DNA of 64,000 nucleotides from Rhizobium esperanzae (GCF_014197615.1 NZ_JACIFY010000024.1:21724-85723); one strand, 5' to 3'; positions 52,015-61,429 are shown, counted from the first letter of the stretch. Made by a program: numbers and translations. The notes: generated by a model not told the origin, from the sequence alone.

Positions 52015-52132
52015 GCGTCAGTGGAAGGCAGCGGTTCCGGGATAACGACGTACGCAAAAACAATGGCTTAAGCACGTCGCATGCATCAAGTTCGATGCGA
52101 CGCCCTTTTCCTGTCCGATAGTTCTCGATCGC

Positions 52133-53785
52133 TCACCGATCGCTGACCGCCGCCCGCGGATTGACCCAGGGCTCCTGGTTCGAGCGCGCCAGCGGCTGCT
52201 TGCCGAGGATGTGGTCGGCGGCCTTCTCCCCGGTCATGATCGACGGGCCGTTCAGGTTGCCGTAGGTGACGTGCGGGAAGATCGAGCTGTCGGCGACACG
52301 CAGGCCGTCGACGCCGATCACCCGGGTCTGCGGATCAACCACCGCCATCGGATCGTCCTTGGCGCCCATCTTGCAGGTGCCGCAGGGGTGATAGGCGCTT
52401 TCCAGGTGCTCGCGCAGGAAGGCGTCGATCTCATCATCGCTTTGCACGCCTTCGCCGGGCTGGATTTCCGCGCCGCGATAGTCGTCGAAGGCGCTCTGCC
52501 CGAAGAGTTCGCGGGTCAGCCGTACGCAGTGGCGGAATTTCTCCCAGTCCTCGGCATGGCTCATATAGTTGAAGCGCAGCACCGGATCGGCCTTGGGATC
52601 GGAAGAGCGCAAGCTCACGCTGCCGCGCGATTTCGACAGGTTGTAGCCGACATGCACCTGGAAGCCGTGGCTTTTCGCCGCCGCCTTGCCGTCATAGCTG
52701 ATCGCGACGGGGAGGAAATGATACTGGATATCGGGCTGCTTCAGCCCGGGTGCCGAGCGCAGGAAGGCGCAGGCTTCGAACTGGTTGGAGGCGCCGAGCC
52801 CGCCCTTGGAAAGCAGCCATTGCGCGCCCGCCACTCCCTGCCAGAACCACGGCAGCCAGGAATAGAGCGACACCGGTTTGGTGCTCACCTGCTGGAAATA
52901 GAATTCCATATGGTCCTGCAGGTTGGCGCCGACGCCCGGCCGGTCGGCCTTGACCTCGATGCCCATCTCCTTCAGATGCTCGGCCGGGCCGATGCCCGAC
53001 AGCATCAAGAGCTTCGGCGAATTGAAGGAGGAGGCCGAGACGATCACCTCGCGGTTGGCCTTCACCACCTCGATCCTGCCCTTGCGCTCGATCTCGACGC
53101 CGGTGGCGCGTCCGCCCTCGATGACGATCTTGCGGGCGAAGCCGTAGACGATGTCGACATTTTGCCGTTTCAGCGCCGGCTTCAGATAGGCGTTGGCGGC
53201 AGACCAGCGGCGGCCGGCAAAGATGGTCTGCTCCATCAGCCCGAAGCCCTCCTGCTTGCGGCCGTTATAATCCTCCGTCGTCTCGAAGCCTGCCTGCTTG
53301 CCGGCCTCGACGAAGGCCCGGAAAAGCGGATTGGTGAAGCCGCCGCGCTGCACGTGCAGCGGGCCGTTGGTGCCGCGCCAGCCGTCTTCGCCGCCATGCG
53401 AATGTTCCATCCGCTTGAAATAGGGGAGAACGTCGGCGTAGGCCCAGCCGCTGGCCCCGAGCTCTTCCCAGCGGTTGAAATCTTCGGCATGGCCGCGCAC
53501 ATAGACCATGCCGTTGATCGAGGAGGAGCCGCCGATCACCTTGCCGCGCGGCGCGGTGATGCGCCGGTTGTTGAGGTTCGGCTCCGGCTCGGAAAGATAG
53601 CCCCAATTATAGCGCTTCATGCTCATCGGCCAGGCAAGCGCTGCCGGCATCTGGATGAACGGCCCGAAATCGCTGCCGCCCGCCTCGATGACGAGGACGC
53701 TGTTCTTGCCGTCTTCGGAGAGGCGATAGGCAAGGGCGGAACCGGCGGAGCCGGAGCCGATGATGACGAAATCTGCTTGTTGCAT
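52133..53785 (-). CDS. betA: Choline dehydrogenase
   Basis: 550 residues of the GMC oxidoreductase family. FAD binding: DFVIIGSGSAGSALAYRLSE and the GMC signature GKVIGGSSSINGMVYVRGHA. The end has SAYHPCGTCKMG (catalytic His) and VIGVDGLRVADSSIFPHVTY, then NGPSIMTGEKAADHILG. It oxidises choline to betaine aldehyde at the inner membrane. It follows betB across a 202-bp gap filled by a palindromic repeat. Confidence 0.93.
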   Translation of the reverse strand: MQQADFVIIGSGSAGSALAYRLSEDGKNSVLVIEAGGSDFGPFIQMPAALAWPMSMKRYNWGYLSEPEPNLNNRRITAPRGKVIGGSSSINGMVYVRGHAEDFNRWEELGASGWAYADVLPYFKRMEHSHGGEDGWRGTNGPLHVQRGGFTNPLFRAFVEAGKQAGFETTEDYNGRKQEGFGLMEQTIFAGRRWSAANAYLKPALKRQNVDIVYGFARKIVIEGGRATGVEIERKGRIEVVKANREVIVSASSFNSPKLLMLSGIGPAEHLKEMGIEVKADRPGVGANLQDHMEFYFQQVSTKPVSLYSWLPWFWQGVAGAQWLLSKGGLGASNQFEACAFLRSAPGLKQPDIQYHFLPVAISYDGKAAAKSHGFQVHVGYNLSKSRGSVSLRSSDPKADPVLRFNYMSHAEDWEKFRHCVRLTRELFGQSAFDDYRGAEIQPGEGVQSDDEIDAFLREHLESAYHPCGTCKMGAKDDPMAVVDPQTRVIGVDGLRVADSSIFPHVTYGNLNGPSIMTGEKAADHILGKQPLARSNQEPWVNPRAAVSDR

Positions 53786-53825
53786 GACGTTCCCTTAGAT
53801 TCTTTTGCAACCGGGCACTAAGACC

Positions 53826-53986
53826 CCGCCCCAAACCCCTCCCCACAAGGGGGAGGGGCTTAACATGGGGCACCCGGCCACTCCCAAATCAGCGCCGCAA
53901 GCGCTGCGATCGAAGAAAGGTGAACCGGTGCCGCGCATTAGCCCCTCCCCCTTGTGGGGAGGGGTTGGGGAGGGGTCTTCACTCTC
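53826..53986. repeat. Long inverted repeat between betB and betA
   Basis: CCCCTCCCCACAAGGGGGAG and its counterpart CCTCCCCCTTGTGGGGAGGG, with flanking GCCCC/GGGGT parts, make an inverted repeat with arms of about 40 bases and a centre of about 80. A related element is at 63760-63925. It may stabilise or divide the betB-betA transcript. Confidence 0.7.
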
Positions 53987-53987
53987 C

Positions 53988-55451
53988 TCAATAAGGTGCG
54001 GCCACCGGCCCCATGCCGACGTAAACCGTCTTCAGCTCGGAATAATGCTCGAGCGCGGCCAGCGAATTCTCACGGCCGAAGCCCGATTGTTTCGAGCCGC
54101 CGAAGGGGATTTCCACCGGGCAGAGATTATAGGTGTTGATCCAGAGCGTGCCCGCCTCCAGCCGGTCGACGATGCGGTGGGCGCGGGTGAGGTCGGCGGT
54201 GAAGACGCCGCCGGAGAGGCCGAATTCGCTGGCATTGGCGCGGGCGATCACCTCGTCCTCATCGTCGAAATCGAGCACTGACATGACAGGCCCGAAGATC
54301 TCCTCGCGAGCAATGGTCATGTCGTCGGTGACGTCGGCAAAGACGGTCGGCTGCACGTAATAGCCTTCGCCCGAGACATTGTTCGGAATGCCGCCGCCGG
54401 CAACAAGCGTTGCGCCCTCGGCCTTGCCCTTCTCGATATAGGCAATCACCTTCTCGCGCTGCGCCCAGGAGACCATCGGGCCGATCTGGGTCGCCTCATC
54501 CATCGGATCGCCGATCAGCATCGCTTCGGTGCGCGCCTTCAGCCGCTTGAGGAAGTCGGCCTTGATGCCCTTCTGTACGAAGACACGGGTGCCGTTCGAG
54601 CAGACCTGGCCTGTGGAATAGAAATTGCCGAGCATTGCCCCGCCGACCGCTGAATCGAGATCGGCATCGTCGAAGACGATGAGCGGCGACTTGCCGCCGA
54701 GCTCCATCGTCACATGCTTGAGGTTGCCGGCCGCCGCCGCCGCGACCCTGCGGCCGGTCGGTACCGAGCCGGTCAGCGACACCTTGGCGACGTCGGTATG
54801 GTTGACGAGCAGCGGCCCGGTGTCGCGGTCGCCCTGGATCACATTGAAGAGCCCCTTCGGCAGCCCCGCTTCATACAGGATTTCGGCAATCTTCAGGGCG
54901 CCGAGCGGCGTGTTTTCCGAGGGCTTGAACACCATGGCATTGCCGCAGATCAGCGCCGGGGCCGCCTTCCAGCAGGCGATCTGCTGCGGATAGTTCCAGG
55001 CGCCGATGCCGACGCAGACGCCGAGCGCCACGCGCTTGGTATAGGCGAAATCCTGCCCGAGCGGGATATGGGCGCCGTTGAGGCCGGCCGGGGCGACGCC
55101 GCCGAAGAATTCGAAAGCATCCGCACCGGAGGTCGGGTCGGCGACGATGGTCTCCTGGATCGGCTTGCCGGTATCGAGCGTTTCCAGTTCGGAGAGTGCC
55201 CGGTTGCGCTCGCGCATGATGTCGGCGGCGCGCTTGAGGATGCGGCCGCGCGCCATCGGGCTCATCGCCGCCCATTCCGGCTGGGCGCGCTTGGCCGCTG
55301 CAATCGCCCTCTCGATGATCGCAGGCGTTGCCGCATGCAGCCGGGCGATCACCTCGCCGGTGGCCGGATAGAGGCTCTCGATGACGGTGCCGTCGGTATC
55401 CTCGACATATTCGCCGTCGATGAAGTGCGAGGCTTTCGGCTGGGCTTTCAT
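53988..55451 (-). CDS. betB: Betaine aldehyde dehydrogenase
   Basis: 487 residues of the aldehyde dehydrogenase superfamily. VTMELGGKSPLIVFDDADLD carries the catalytic Glu, and FYSTGQVCSNGTRVFVQKG the catalytic Cys. The N-terminus IDGEYVEDTDGTVIESLYPA and the end GGSKQSGFGRENSLAALEHY match BetB. It oxidises betaine aldehyde to glycine betaine, an osmoprotectant and carbon source. It follows betI by one base. No betC (choline sulfatase) lies between, unlike in Sinorhizobium meliloti. Confidence 0.94.
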   Translation of the reverse strand: MKAQPKASHFIDGEYVEDTDGTVIESLYPATGEVIARLHAATPAIIERAIAAAKRAQPEWAAMSPMARGRILKRAADIMRERNRALSELETLDTGKPIQETIVADPTSGADAFEFFGGVAPAGLNGAHIPLGQDFAYTKRVALGVCVGIGAWNYPQQIACWKAAPALICGNAMVFKPSENTPLGALKIAEILYEAGLPKGLFNVIQGDRDTGPLLVNHTDVAKVSLTGSVPTGRRVAAAAAGNLKHVTMELGGKSPLIVFDDADLDSAVGGAMLGNFYSTGQVCSNGTRVFVQKGIKADFLKRLKARTEAMLIGDPMDEATQIGPMVSWAQREKVIAYIEKGKAEGATLVAGGGIPNNVSGEGYYVQPTVFADVTDDMTIAREEIFGPVMSVLDFDDEDEVIARANASEFGLSGGVFTADLTRAHRIVDRLEAGTLWINTYNLCPVEIPFGGSKQSGFGRENSLAALEHYSELKTVYVGMGPVAAPY

Positions 55452-55452
55452 G

Positions 55453-56049
55453 TCATTTGTCCTTGGGGGAGATGGTGGATAGAAGTGCGTTCACATAATC
55501 CTCCGTCAGCGCGATCGAGGCTTCGATGCCGATCGGCGCGGATTTCAGACTTTGCCTGATATAGAGCCCGTCGATCATCGCCGCTGCGCCTTCGGCGATG
55601 CGTTCTGCGGCGTCGACGGGCAGCAGCGCCTTGAGATCGGCAAGCAGATTGGAGCGCAGCCGTCTGGCATAGATCACCAGGAAACGCCGCGTCTCCTCCG
55701 AACGCTGCGCCTCGGCGTAGAAGGCGAGCCAGGCGGCAATCGTCTCCGGCGCAAACTGGTCGGCATGGAAGCTGACGCGGATGATGGCCGAAAGCCGCGC
55801 CCGCGGCGTCTTGGCTGCCTTCAGAGCCGCCACCGCATCGCAGCGCAGCTGCCGCAGCAGCGAGCGGATCGTCTCGATCAGCAATTGGTCCTTGCTGCCG
55901 AAGTAATGATGCGCAAGGGCCGCCGAAACGCCGGCCTGGCGGGCGATATCGGACATGGTGACGGCAAGCGAGCCGTGATCGCCGATCACCCGCAGCGCTG
56001 CATCGACCAGCGCCTTGCGGCGCACCGGTTCCATCCCGACCTTCGGCAA
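55453..56049 (-). CDS. betI: Choline-responsive repressor BetI
   Basis: 198 residues, using TTG 56049 as start, since the family begins (M)PKVGM-PxRR and AGGGAGA lies nine bases before it. The TetR-type HTH reads TMSDIARQAGVSAALAHHYF followed by GSKDQLL. The C-terminal domain binds choline. It represses the bet genes and itself at the palindrome 56087-56106. It heads the operon. Confidence 0.9.
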   Translation of the reverse strand: MPKVGMEPVRRKALVDAALRVIGDHGSLAVTMSDIARQAGVSAALAHHYFGSKDQLLIETIRSLLRQLRCDAVAALKAAKTPRARLSAIIRVSFHADQFAPETIAAWLAFYAEAQRSEETRRFLVIYARRLRSNLLADLKALLPVDAAERIAEGAAAMIDGLYIRQSLKSAPIGIEASIALTEDYVNALLSTISPKDK

Positions 56050-56086
56050 CGGACAATTCTCCCTGAAATCCAAGGGCAGAGTATTT

Positions 56087-56106
56087 TTGATTGACTGATC
56101 AATCAA
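56087..56106. promoter_or_regulatory. BetI operator
   Basis: TTGATTGACTGATCAATCAA: eight-base arms TTGATTGA and TCAATCAA around CTGA, 38 bases before the betI TTG. It is of the type bound by BetI in other proteobacteria. Confidence 0.75.
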
Positions 56107-56189
56107 CAAAAATCTTTCTCGATTTGACCGAGATCAGATCTTTCCCTGAAAAATTGCTGCAACATATTCCAAAATCCAGGAGGTGCGCC

Positions 56190-56786
56190 ATGGCCGATGT
56201 CTTCAACGCAGTGCCCACATCCCAGCTGCAGTCGAAATGGATCTGGTTCGTCGGTCTCGGCGTGTTGCTGCTGGTCTGCGGCCTGATCGCGCTCGGCAAT
56301 CTGATGCTCGCCACCGTCGTCTCCGTTTATTATGTCGGCATGCTCATGCTGTTCGGCGGCGTGACCTATCTCGTCCATGCCTTCCAGGTGCGCGGCTGGG
56401 ATCACGTGCTCTTCTGGGTGCTGAGCGGCCTGCTCTACGTGCTCGCCGGCATCTGCGCCTTCGTCAATCCGATCCTGACGTCGGCGGCGCTGACGCTGTT
56501 TCTTTCGCTCGCGCTTGTCATCGCCGGCGTCTTCCGCACCTGGGTCGGCATGCGCATGAAACCGACCAGGCGCTGGCGCTTTATCGTCGCCAGCGGCGTC
56601 ATTACCGCGCTTGCCGGTTTCGTCATTGCTCTCGGCTGGCCGGTCAACAGCCTGTGGATCCTCGGCCTGTTCCTGGCCGCCGATCTCACCATCCAGGGCT
56701 GGACGATGATCGCCTTCGGCCTCGGCATCCGCAATGGACCTGTCGAAAGCGGTGCGCCTGCGTCGCTGTCCGATCGTTCTTTTTGA
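56190..56786 (+). CDS. HdeD-family membrane protein
   Basis: 198 residues from ATG 56190, after GGAGG. Six hydrophobic segments can be seen, among them WIWFVGLGVLLLVCGLIALG, ILTSAALTLFLSLALVIAGV and WILGLFLAADLTIQGWTMIA, with the family-like short RTWVGMRMKP turn. HdeD proteins are linked to acid or stress resistance in enterobacteria, but the rhizobial role is unknown. It is divergent from betI; the BetI operator lies 84 bases upstream of its start, so co-control is possible. Confidence 0.82.
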   Translation: MADVFNAVPTSQLQSKWIWFVGLGVLLLVCGLIALGNLMLATVVSVYYVGMLMLFGGVTYLVHAFQVRGWDHVLFWVLSGLLYVLAGICAFVNPILTSAALTLFLSLALVIAGVFRTWVGMRMKPTRRWRFIVASGVITALAGFVIALGWPVNSLWILGLFLAADLTIQGWTMIAFGLGIRNGPVESGAPASLSDRSF

Positions 56787-56892
56787 CAAGGGGATAAGAG
56801 GGGATTAAACTTTAGGGGTATATGCGATCGCCGCAAATGGTCATGCGTCCCCCAAAGGCAGGGTTCTGCCTGAATAAAAAGGGAGGAAGTTC

Positions 56893-57132
56893 ATGCCGAT
56901 GGTCACTGTTTCCATCTCTCCGCAACAGGCAGCGGGCATTCGCGCCGCCGTCGACAACGGCGGTTATGCCTCCAGCAGCGAGGTCGTCCGCGAGGCGTTG
57001 CGCCTTTGGGATACCGCCCGCAAGCTCAACGAATTCAAGGCTGATGTCCTCGACGAGATTTCTCCGTCCGGCGGCAGATGCGTCGGCGACATGTTCGCCG
57101 ATCACGAGGCGGCACGCCGTCGCTCCGCCTGA
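56893..57132 (+). CDS. ParD-like antitoxin without visible toxin gene
   Basis: 79 residues. The ribbon-helix-helix start is VTVSISPQQAAGIRAAVDNG, then GYASSSEVVREALRLWD, typical of the CC2985/ParD family. The C-terminal half (FKADVLDEISPSGGRCVGDM, then FADHEAARRR) would bind the toxin. A GGGAGGAAG precedes ATG 56893. A parE gene normally overlaps or follows immediately; here the next 160 bases hold none. Confidence 0.78.
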   Translation: MPMVTVSISPQQAAGIRAAVDNGGYASSSEVVREALRLWDTARKLNEFKADVLDEISPSGGRCVGDMFADHEAARRRSA

Positions 57133-57293
57133 ACAGCAAGCACATGATTGCATTGAGGGATTCGATAAACGCGGAACGCGTGGCGCTCCCTTGCGTCTTT
57201 CACAAAAGTTTCACATTGGCGAAAGGGTTCATTGATCCTTCTGCGGCAAGTTCCTGACGAAAAAGAACAGGTCACAGTGGAGATCGGCCCGCA

Positions 57294-59114
57294 ATGAAGA
57301 CGGGAACGTCCTTGTCCGCCGCCTTCGAGCCCGGCGTGCTGCGCCGCTATGCCAGCGATCAGATCGTCACGCTGGCCAAGCTCGTGGTCGAAAACGCCTT
57401 CCAGCCGATCGTCGAGGCCGGCACCGGCACGGTGTTCGGTTATGAATCGCTGATGCGCGGCCAGGAACGCATCGGCTACGACACGCCGGTCGAAATCCTC
57501 GACGAGGCCCATCAGGCCGGCCAGCTGCTGCAGTTCGAACAGATGCTGGCGAGCCGGGCGCTCGCCAAATTCGCGACGCTGTCGAATTTCTCCACGGCGA
57601 CGCTCTTCCTCAATCTCGATGTCCGGCTGATCCCGCATGGCGAACGCCTGGTCGAGAACCTGCTGCAGCATTTGCAGAAGGCCAGCATCCCGCCGTCTTC
57701 CGTCTGTTTCGAATTCTCCGAGCGGTTCGACAATACCAGCGTGCCGGAATTTGCCGGCCTGGTTTCGAAGCTGCGCAAGGCCGGCTTCAAGCTGGCGATC
57801 GACGATTTCGGCGTCGGCCACGGCGAGATGAAGCTGCTTTGCGATCATCCCGTCGATTATCTCAAGATCGACCGGCATTTCGTCGCCGAGATCGACCGCA
57901 GCCCGCGCAAGCGCCATCTCTTGAAGAGCATCGTCAATATCGCCCATGTGCTCGGCACCCGCGTCATCGCCGAAGGCATCGAGACCGAGGCCGAATTCAT
58001 CGCCTGCCGCGAATATGGCGTCGACCTCGTCCAGGGCTGGTTCATCTCCCGCCCGACGACGCATATGTCGGAACTGGCGCCGTCCTTCCCGCATCTGCAG
58101 GAACTCGGAAAAGCCAAGCGGGGCAGCCAGTCGCTCGACGAAATCCTCATCCGCAGGCAGATCGAACTCCTGCCGGCGGTTTATGAGAACGACAGCATCG
58201 ACAGCGTCTTCGAACTCTTCCGCCGCAATCCGCGCCGGGCTTTCTTTCCCGTCCTCAACGCCAACGACGAGCCGCGCGGCATCATCCACGAGCAGCATCT
58301 CAAGGAATATATCTACCAGCCCTTCGGCCGCGATCTCCTGAAGAACAAGATGTATGAGCGCTCCATCTCGCATTTCGTCGAGATGGCGCCGATCGTCGGC
58401 CTCGACAGCGATGCCGAGCAATTGATGGCGATCTTTGCCAATATGGAAGGCAGCAACTGCCTGATCCTCACCGACAATATGCGTTATGCCGGCGTCGTCT
58501 CCGCCGCCGCGCTGATCAAGGTGATCAACGAGAAGCAGCTGAAAACCGCCCAGGACCAGAACCCGCTGACCGGCCTGCCGGGCAATCGCGCCATCCGTGA
58601 TTTCATGCGCCAGTCCGGCCGTGACGGCGATGAGGTCCGCCATTTCTGCTATTGCGATTTCGACAATTTCAAGCCGTTCAACGATGCCTATGGCTTCCAT
58701 CTCGGCGACCACGCGATCTCGCTGTTTGCCGCGCTGATGCGCCGCTATTTCTTCGCCGAGCGCCATTTCCTCGGCCATGTCGGCGGCGACGATTTCTTCA
58801 TCGGCGTCGTCGGCTGGACGCAGGAGGAACTGACGGAAATTCTCGATCGGCTGATCGGCGATTTCCACGACGATGTGCTCGATCTCTATTCCGACGAGCA
58901 CCGCGCCGCCGGCCGCATCCTCGGTCACGACCGCGCCGGCGCGGAAGCCCTGTTTCCGCTGATGCGCTGCTCGATCGGCGTCATCGAACTGCCGGAAGGC
59001 CTCGTCATCGACGATATCAACCGCGTCAGCGCCGAGATCGCCGTCATCAAGTCGGCCGCCAAGGAGAGCGACGAAGGCCTCGTCTTCCATCTCCTGGAGC
59101 GCCGCGCGTCTTGA
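57294..59114 (+). CDS. EAL-GGDEF protein with a CBS-like middle
   Basis: 606 residues in the order EAL (about 25-275), CBS-like (about 290-420), GGDEF (about 425-600). The EAL domain retains the key residues: YESLMRG (ESL for EAL), FLNLDVR, CFEFSERF, AIDDFGVGHG, YLKIDRHFV and IAEGIETEAE. The GGDEF motif is GGDDF, a conservative change at the catalytic Glu, while CDFDNFKPFNDAYGF keeps the metal Asp. It may therefore be a c-di-GMP phosphodiesterase with a weakened or regulatory cyclase. It is soluble, as no membrane segment is seen. It is transcribed alone. Confidence 0.88.
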   Translation: MKTGTSLSAAFEPGVLRRYASDQIVTLAKLVVENAFQPIVEAGTGTVFGYESLMRGQERIGYDTPVEILDEAHQAGQLLQFEQMLASRALAKFATLSNFSTATLFLNLDVRLIPHGERLVENLLQHLQKASIPPSSVCFEFSERFDNTSVPEFAGLVSKLRKAGFKLAIDDFGVGHGEMKLLCDHPVDYLKIDRHFVAEIDRSPRKRHLLKSIVNIAHVLGTRVIAEGIETEAEFIACREYGVDLVQGWFISRPTTHMSELAPSFPHLQELGKAKRGSQSLDEILIRRQIELLPAVYENDSIDSVFELFRRNPRRAFFPVLNANDEPRGIIHEQHLKEYIYQPFGRDLLKNKMYERSISHFVEMAPIVGLDSDAEQLMAIFANMEGSNCLILTDNMRYAGVVSAAALIKVINEKQLKTAQDQNPLTGLPGNRAIRDFMRQSGRDGDEVRHFCYCDFDNFKPFNDAYGFHLGDHAISLFAALMRRYFFAERHFLGHVGGDDFFIGVVGWTQEELTEILDRLIGDFHDDVLDLYSDEHRAAGRILGHDRAGAEALFPLMRCSIGVIELPEGLVIDDINRVSAEIAVIKSAAKESDEGLVFHLLERRAS

Positions 59115-59237
59115 CGCAAAGGAGGCGGCAGCACCTATGCCGCGGGCGAGGCGAATTGACGCCCTTGCCACTTCCAGCCTTTCCAAGTCTCCGGGGCTGA
59201 TCTATTCCGGTTGCCTCAGATCAGGGAGGGTCGCGCC

Positions 59238-60233
59238 ATGTCACTGCCTCAGCAAATGCGTTTCGTCGATCTCAAGTCCTTCGGCGGACCGGAGGTGATG
59301 GTGATCGCCAGGCGGCCGCTGCCCGTGCCGGGTCAAGGCGAGGTTCTGGTGCGCGCCGAGGCTGTCGGCGTCAACCGCCCCGATGTCGCCCAGCGCCAGG
59401 GCAGCTATCCCGCGCCCAAGGATGCGAGCCCGATCCTCGGCCTCGAACTTGCTGGCGAAATCGTTGCGATCGGCCCCGGCGTCAGCGGCTATCGCATCGG
59501 CGACAAGGTCTGCGGGCTGGCCAATGGCGGCGCCTATGCCGAATATTGCCTGCTGCCGGCAGGCCAGATCCTGCCCTTTCCCAAGGGCTATGACGCGGTG
59601 AAGGCGGCGGCTTTGCCGGAGACCTTCTTCACCGTCTGGGCCAATCTCTTCCAGATGGCCGGGTTGACGGAAGGCGAGACGGTGCTGATCCATGGCGGCT
59701 CCAGCGGCATCGGCACCACGGCGATCCAGCTCGCCCGCGCCTTCGGCGCCGAGGTCTATGTGACGGCCGGCTCGCCCGAGAAATGCGAGGCTTGCGAGAA
59801 GCTTGGTGCCATGCGCGCGATCAACTATCGGACCGAGGATTTTGCTGCGGTGATCAAGGCGGAGACCGGCGACGGCGTCGACATCATCCTCGACATGATC
59901 GGCGCCGCTTATTTCGAGCGCAACCTTGCGACGCTGGCAAAAGACGGCTGCCTGTCGATCATCGCCTTCCTCGGCGGCGCCGTCGCCGAAAAGGTCAATC
60001 TTGCGCCGATCATGGTCAAGCGCCTGACGGTGACCGGCTCCACCATGCGCCCGCGCACGGCGGAGGAAAAACGCGCCATCCGCGACGATCTGCTCTCGCA
60101 GGTCTGGCCCCTCCTGGAAGCGGGCTCCGTCGCCCCCGTCATCCACAAGGTCTTCGCCTTCGAGGAAGTCGCCGAAGCCCACCGGCTGATGGAAGACGGC
60201 AGCCATGTCGGAAAGATCATGCTCGCCGTCTGA
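59238..60233 (+). CDS. NAD(P)H quinone oxidoreductase, PIG3-like
   Basis: 331 residues from ATG 59238, with GGGAGGG upstream. Features: VGVNRPDVAQRQGSYPAPKD, ILGLELAGEIVAIGPGVSGY, GDKVCGLANGGAYAEYC, and cofactor part IHGGSSGIGTTAIQLARAFG. GSTMRPRTAEEKRAIRDDL is typical for PIG3-type quinone oxidoreductases. It reduces quinones using NADPH. It is unrelated in position to the other quinone reductase at 43451. Confidence 0.87.
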   Translation: MSLPQQMRFVDLKSFGGPEVMVIARRPLPVPGQGEVLVRAEAVGVNRPDVAQRQGSYPAPKDASPILGLELAGEIVAIGPGVSGYRIGDKVCGLANGGAYAEYCLLPAGQILPFPKGYDAVKAAALPETFFTVWANLFQMAGLTEGETVLIHGGSSGIGTTAIQLARAFGAEVYVTAGSPEKCEACEKLGAMRAINYRTEDFAAVIKAETGDGVDIILDMIGAAYFERNLATLAKDGCLSIIAFLGGAVAEKVNLAPIMVKRLTVTGSTMRPRTAEEKRAIRDDLLSQVWPLLEAGSVAPVIHKVFAFEEVAEAHRLMEDGSHVGKIMLAV

Positions 60234-60394
60234 GGTCAGCTTCGGGCCAGCATTCGTGCGCAAGGTGGTATTGATCCTGGCCGTTTGTGAGTCTCCGGGA
60301 TCGTTCAACAGTCGCCTGATCGAAACCCGGCCCCGAAACTGCGCATCTTGATGTGGTGTTGCTTGCGCGTTGTAAGGTCCCTACGAGGAATGCA

Positions 60395-61174
60395 ATGGCT
60401 CTATTCCACGCCTGCCCGCTCTGCCGCAGCAGAATTCCGCATTTCGTACCGCTTCCGCGCTACTACATCGACAAGTCGGTCGAGCACGGCTTTCCCTATC
60501 GCGTCGATGAATTCGAAACGATCAACCATCAGGCCTATAGCTGCCCCAATTGTCATTCATCCGATCGCGACAGGCTGTACGCGCTGTTCCTGACGCCGGT
60601 GTTCCAACGCCTCAATCAGGCGCACCCCTTCCGGTTCCTGGACATCGCGCCGGGACGGGCTTTCAGCTTCTGGCTCAAGAGCCACCCGCATATCTTCTAC
60701 CGCAGTTGCGACATGTATATGCCCGAGGCAGACGACAAGGCTGATATCCACAATCTGCCCTACGCCGACGAGAGCTTCGACTTCGTGCTTTGCTCTCATG
60801 TGCTCGAACATGTCGAGGATCCGGTGCGTGCCACCGCCGAAATCCGACGTGTTCTCAAGCCGCACAGCATCGCCATCCTTATGGCGCCGATCTGCCTGTC
60901 GATCGAGGAAACCTATGAAAATCCCGAGGTGACGACGCCGGAAGGCCGCTGGGGGCATTTCGGCCAGGACGACCATGTGCGCCTCTTCTCCAAGTCCGGC
61001 TTCATCGATGTGATTCAGCGCGCCGGTTTGGCGGTCCAGCAGGTTCCAGTCACCGAATTCCTGACGCCCGAGGTCTGCGATACCTACGGCATCGGCCCCA
61101 GCTCCGTCCTCTATCTCGGCGTGAAGCAGGAAGCCGTCCAGCAGGAACCGCAACCGGAGCGCAACGTCGCCTGA
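60395..61174 (+). CDS. SAM-dependent methyltransferase with N-terminal zinc ribbon
   Basis: 259 residues from ATG 60395, with GAGGA upstream. The N-terminal CPLC and SCPNC pair may bind zinc, as in sugar methyltransferases. The methyltransferase core has FRFLDIAPGRAFSFWLKSHP, DIHNLPYADESFDFVLCSHV and LEHVEDPVRATAEIRRVLKP. The substrate is not clear; relatives act in polysaccharide or secondary metabolism. A rho-independent terminator follows at 61200. Confidence 0.78.
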   Translation: MALFHACPLCRSRIPHFVPLPRYYIDKSVEHGFPYRVDEFETINHQAYSCPNCHSSDRDRLYALFLTPVFQRLNQAHPFRFLDIAPGRAFSFWLKSHPHIFYRSCDMYMPEADDKADIHNLPYADESFDFVLCSHVLEHVEDPVRATAEIRRVLKPHSIAILMAPICLSIEETYENPEVTTPEGRWGHFGQDDHVRLFSKSGFIDVIQRAGLAVQQVPVTEFLTPEVCDTYGIGPSSVLYLGVKQEAVQQEPQPERNVA

Positions 61175-61198
61175 GACGCGCAAGCCGTTCAATTGTGA

Positions 61199-61230
61199 AG
61201 AGGCGCCCCGACCCAGAGGCGCCTTTTCAA
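61199..61230 (+). terminator. Rho-independent terminator
   Basis: AGGCGCC and GGCGCCT form the stem around an 10-base loop, followed by TTTTCAATTT, 25 bases after the methyltransferase stop. Confidence 0.7.
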
Positions 61231-61273
61231 TTTCGGCCGCCTCTCAGCGTTATCGCCGCCGGACGTCGGGTCT

Positions 61274-61345
61274 TACTCCACCCTCCGTCGTGCCCGGCCT
61301 TGGGCCGAGCATCCACGCCACATCCACCAGCGGTCGTCACCCGAA
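61274..61345. repeat. Palindromic intergenic element
   Basis: Copy with CACCCTCCGTCGTGCCCGGC and CTTGGGCCGAGCATCCACGC, related to the mosaic elements in the first 13 kb. Confidence 0.5.
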
Positions 61346-61429
61346 TTCCGGCGTGACCTAAACCCCGTTGGCTTTCGCGCCGCGACGCGGTATGCCTGCC
61401 GCATCCCGTCAGCACCTGGATGAGAGTTC

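Noticed and set aside
53826..53986. Possible CRISPR-like repeats between betB and betA
   Set aside because: There are only two copies in inverted orientation, with no spacers of equal length; it is a single long inverted repeat.
57102..59186. Long minus-strand open frame opposite the EAL-GGDEF gene
   Set aside because: Composition (Asp/Ala/Glu/Gly without motifs) and complete overlap with a clear protein make it a shadow frame.
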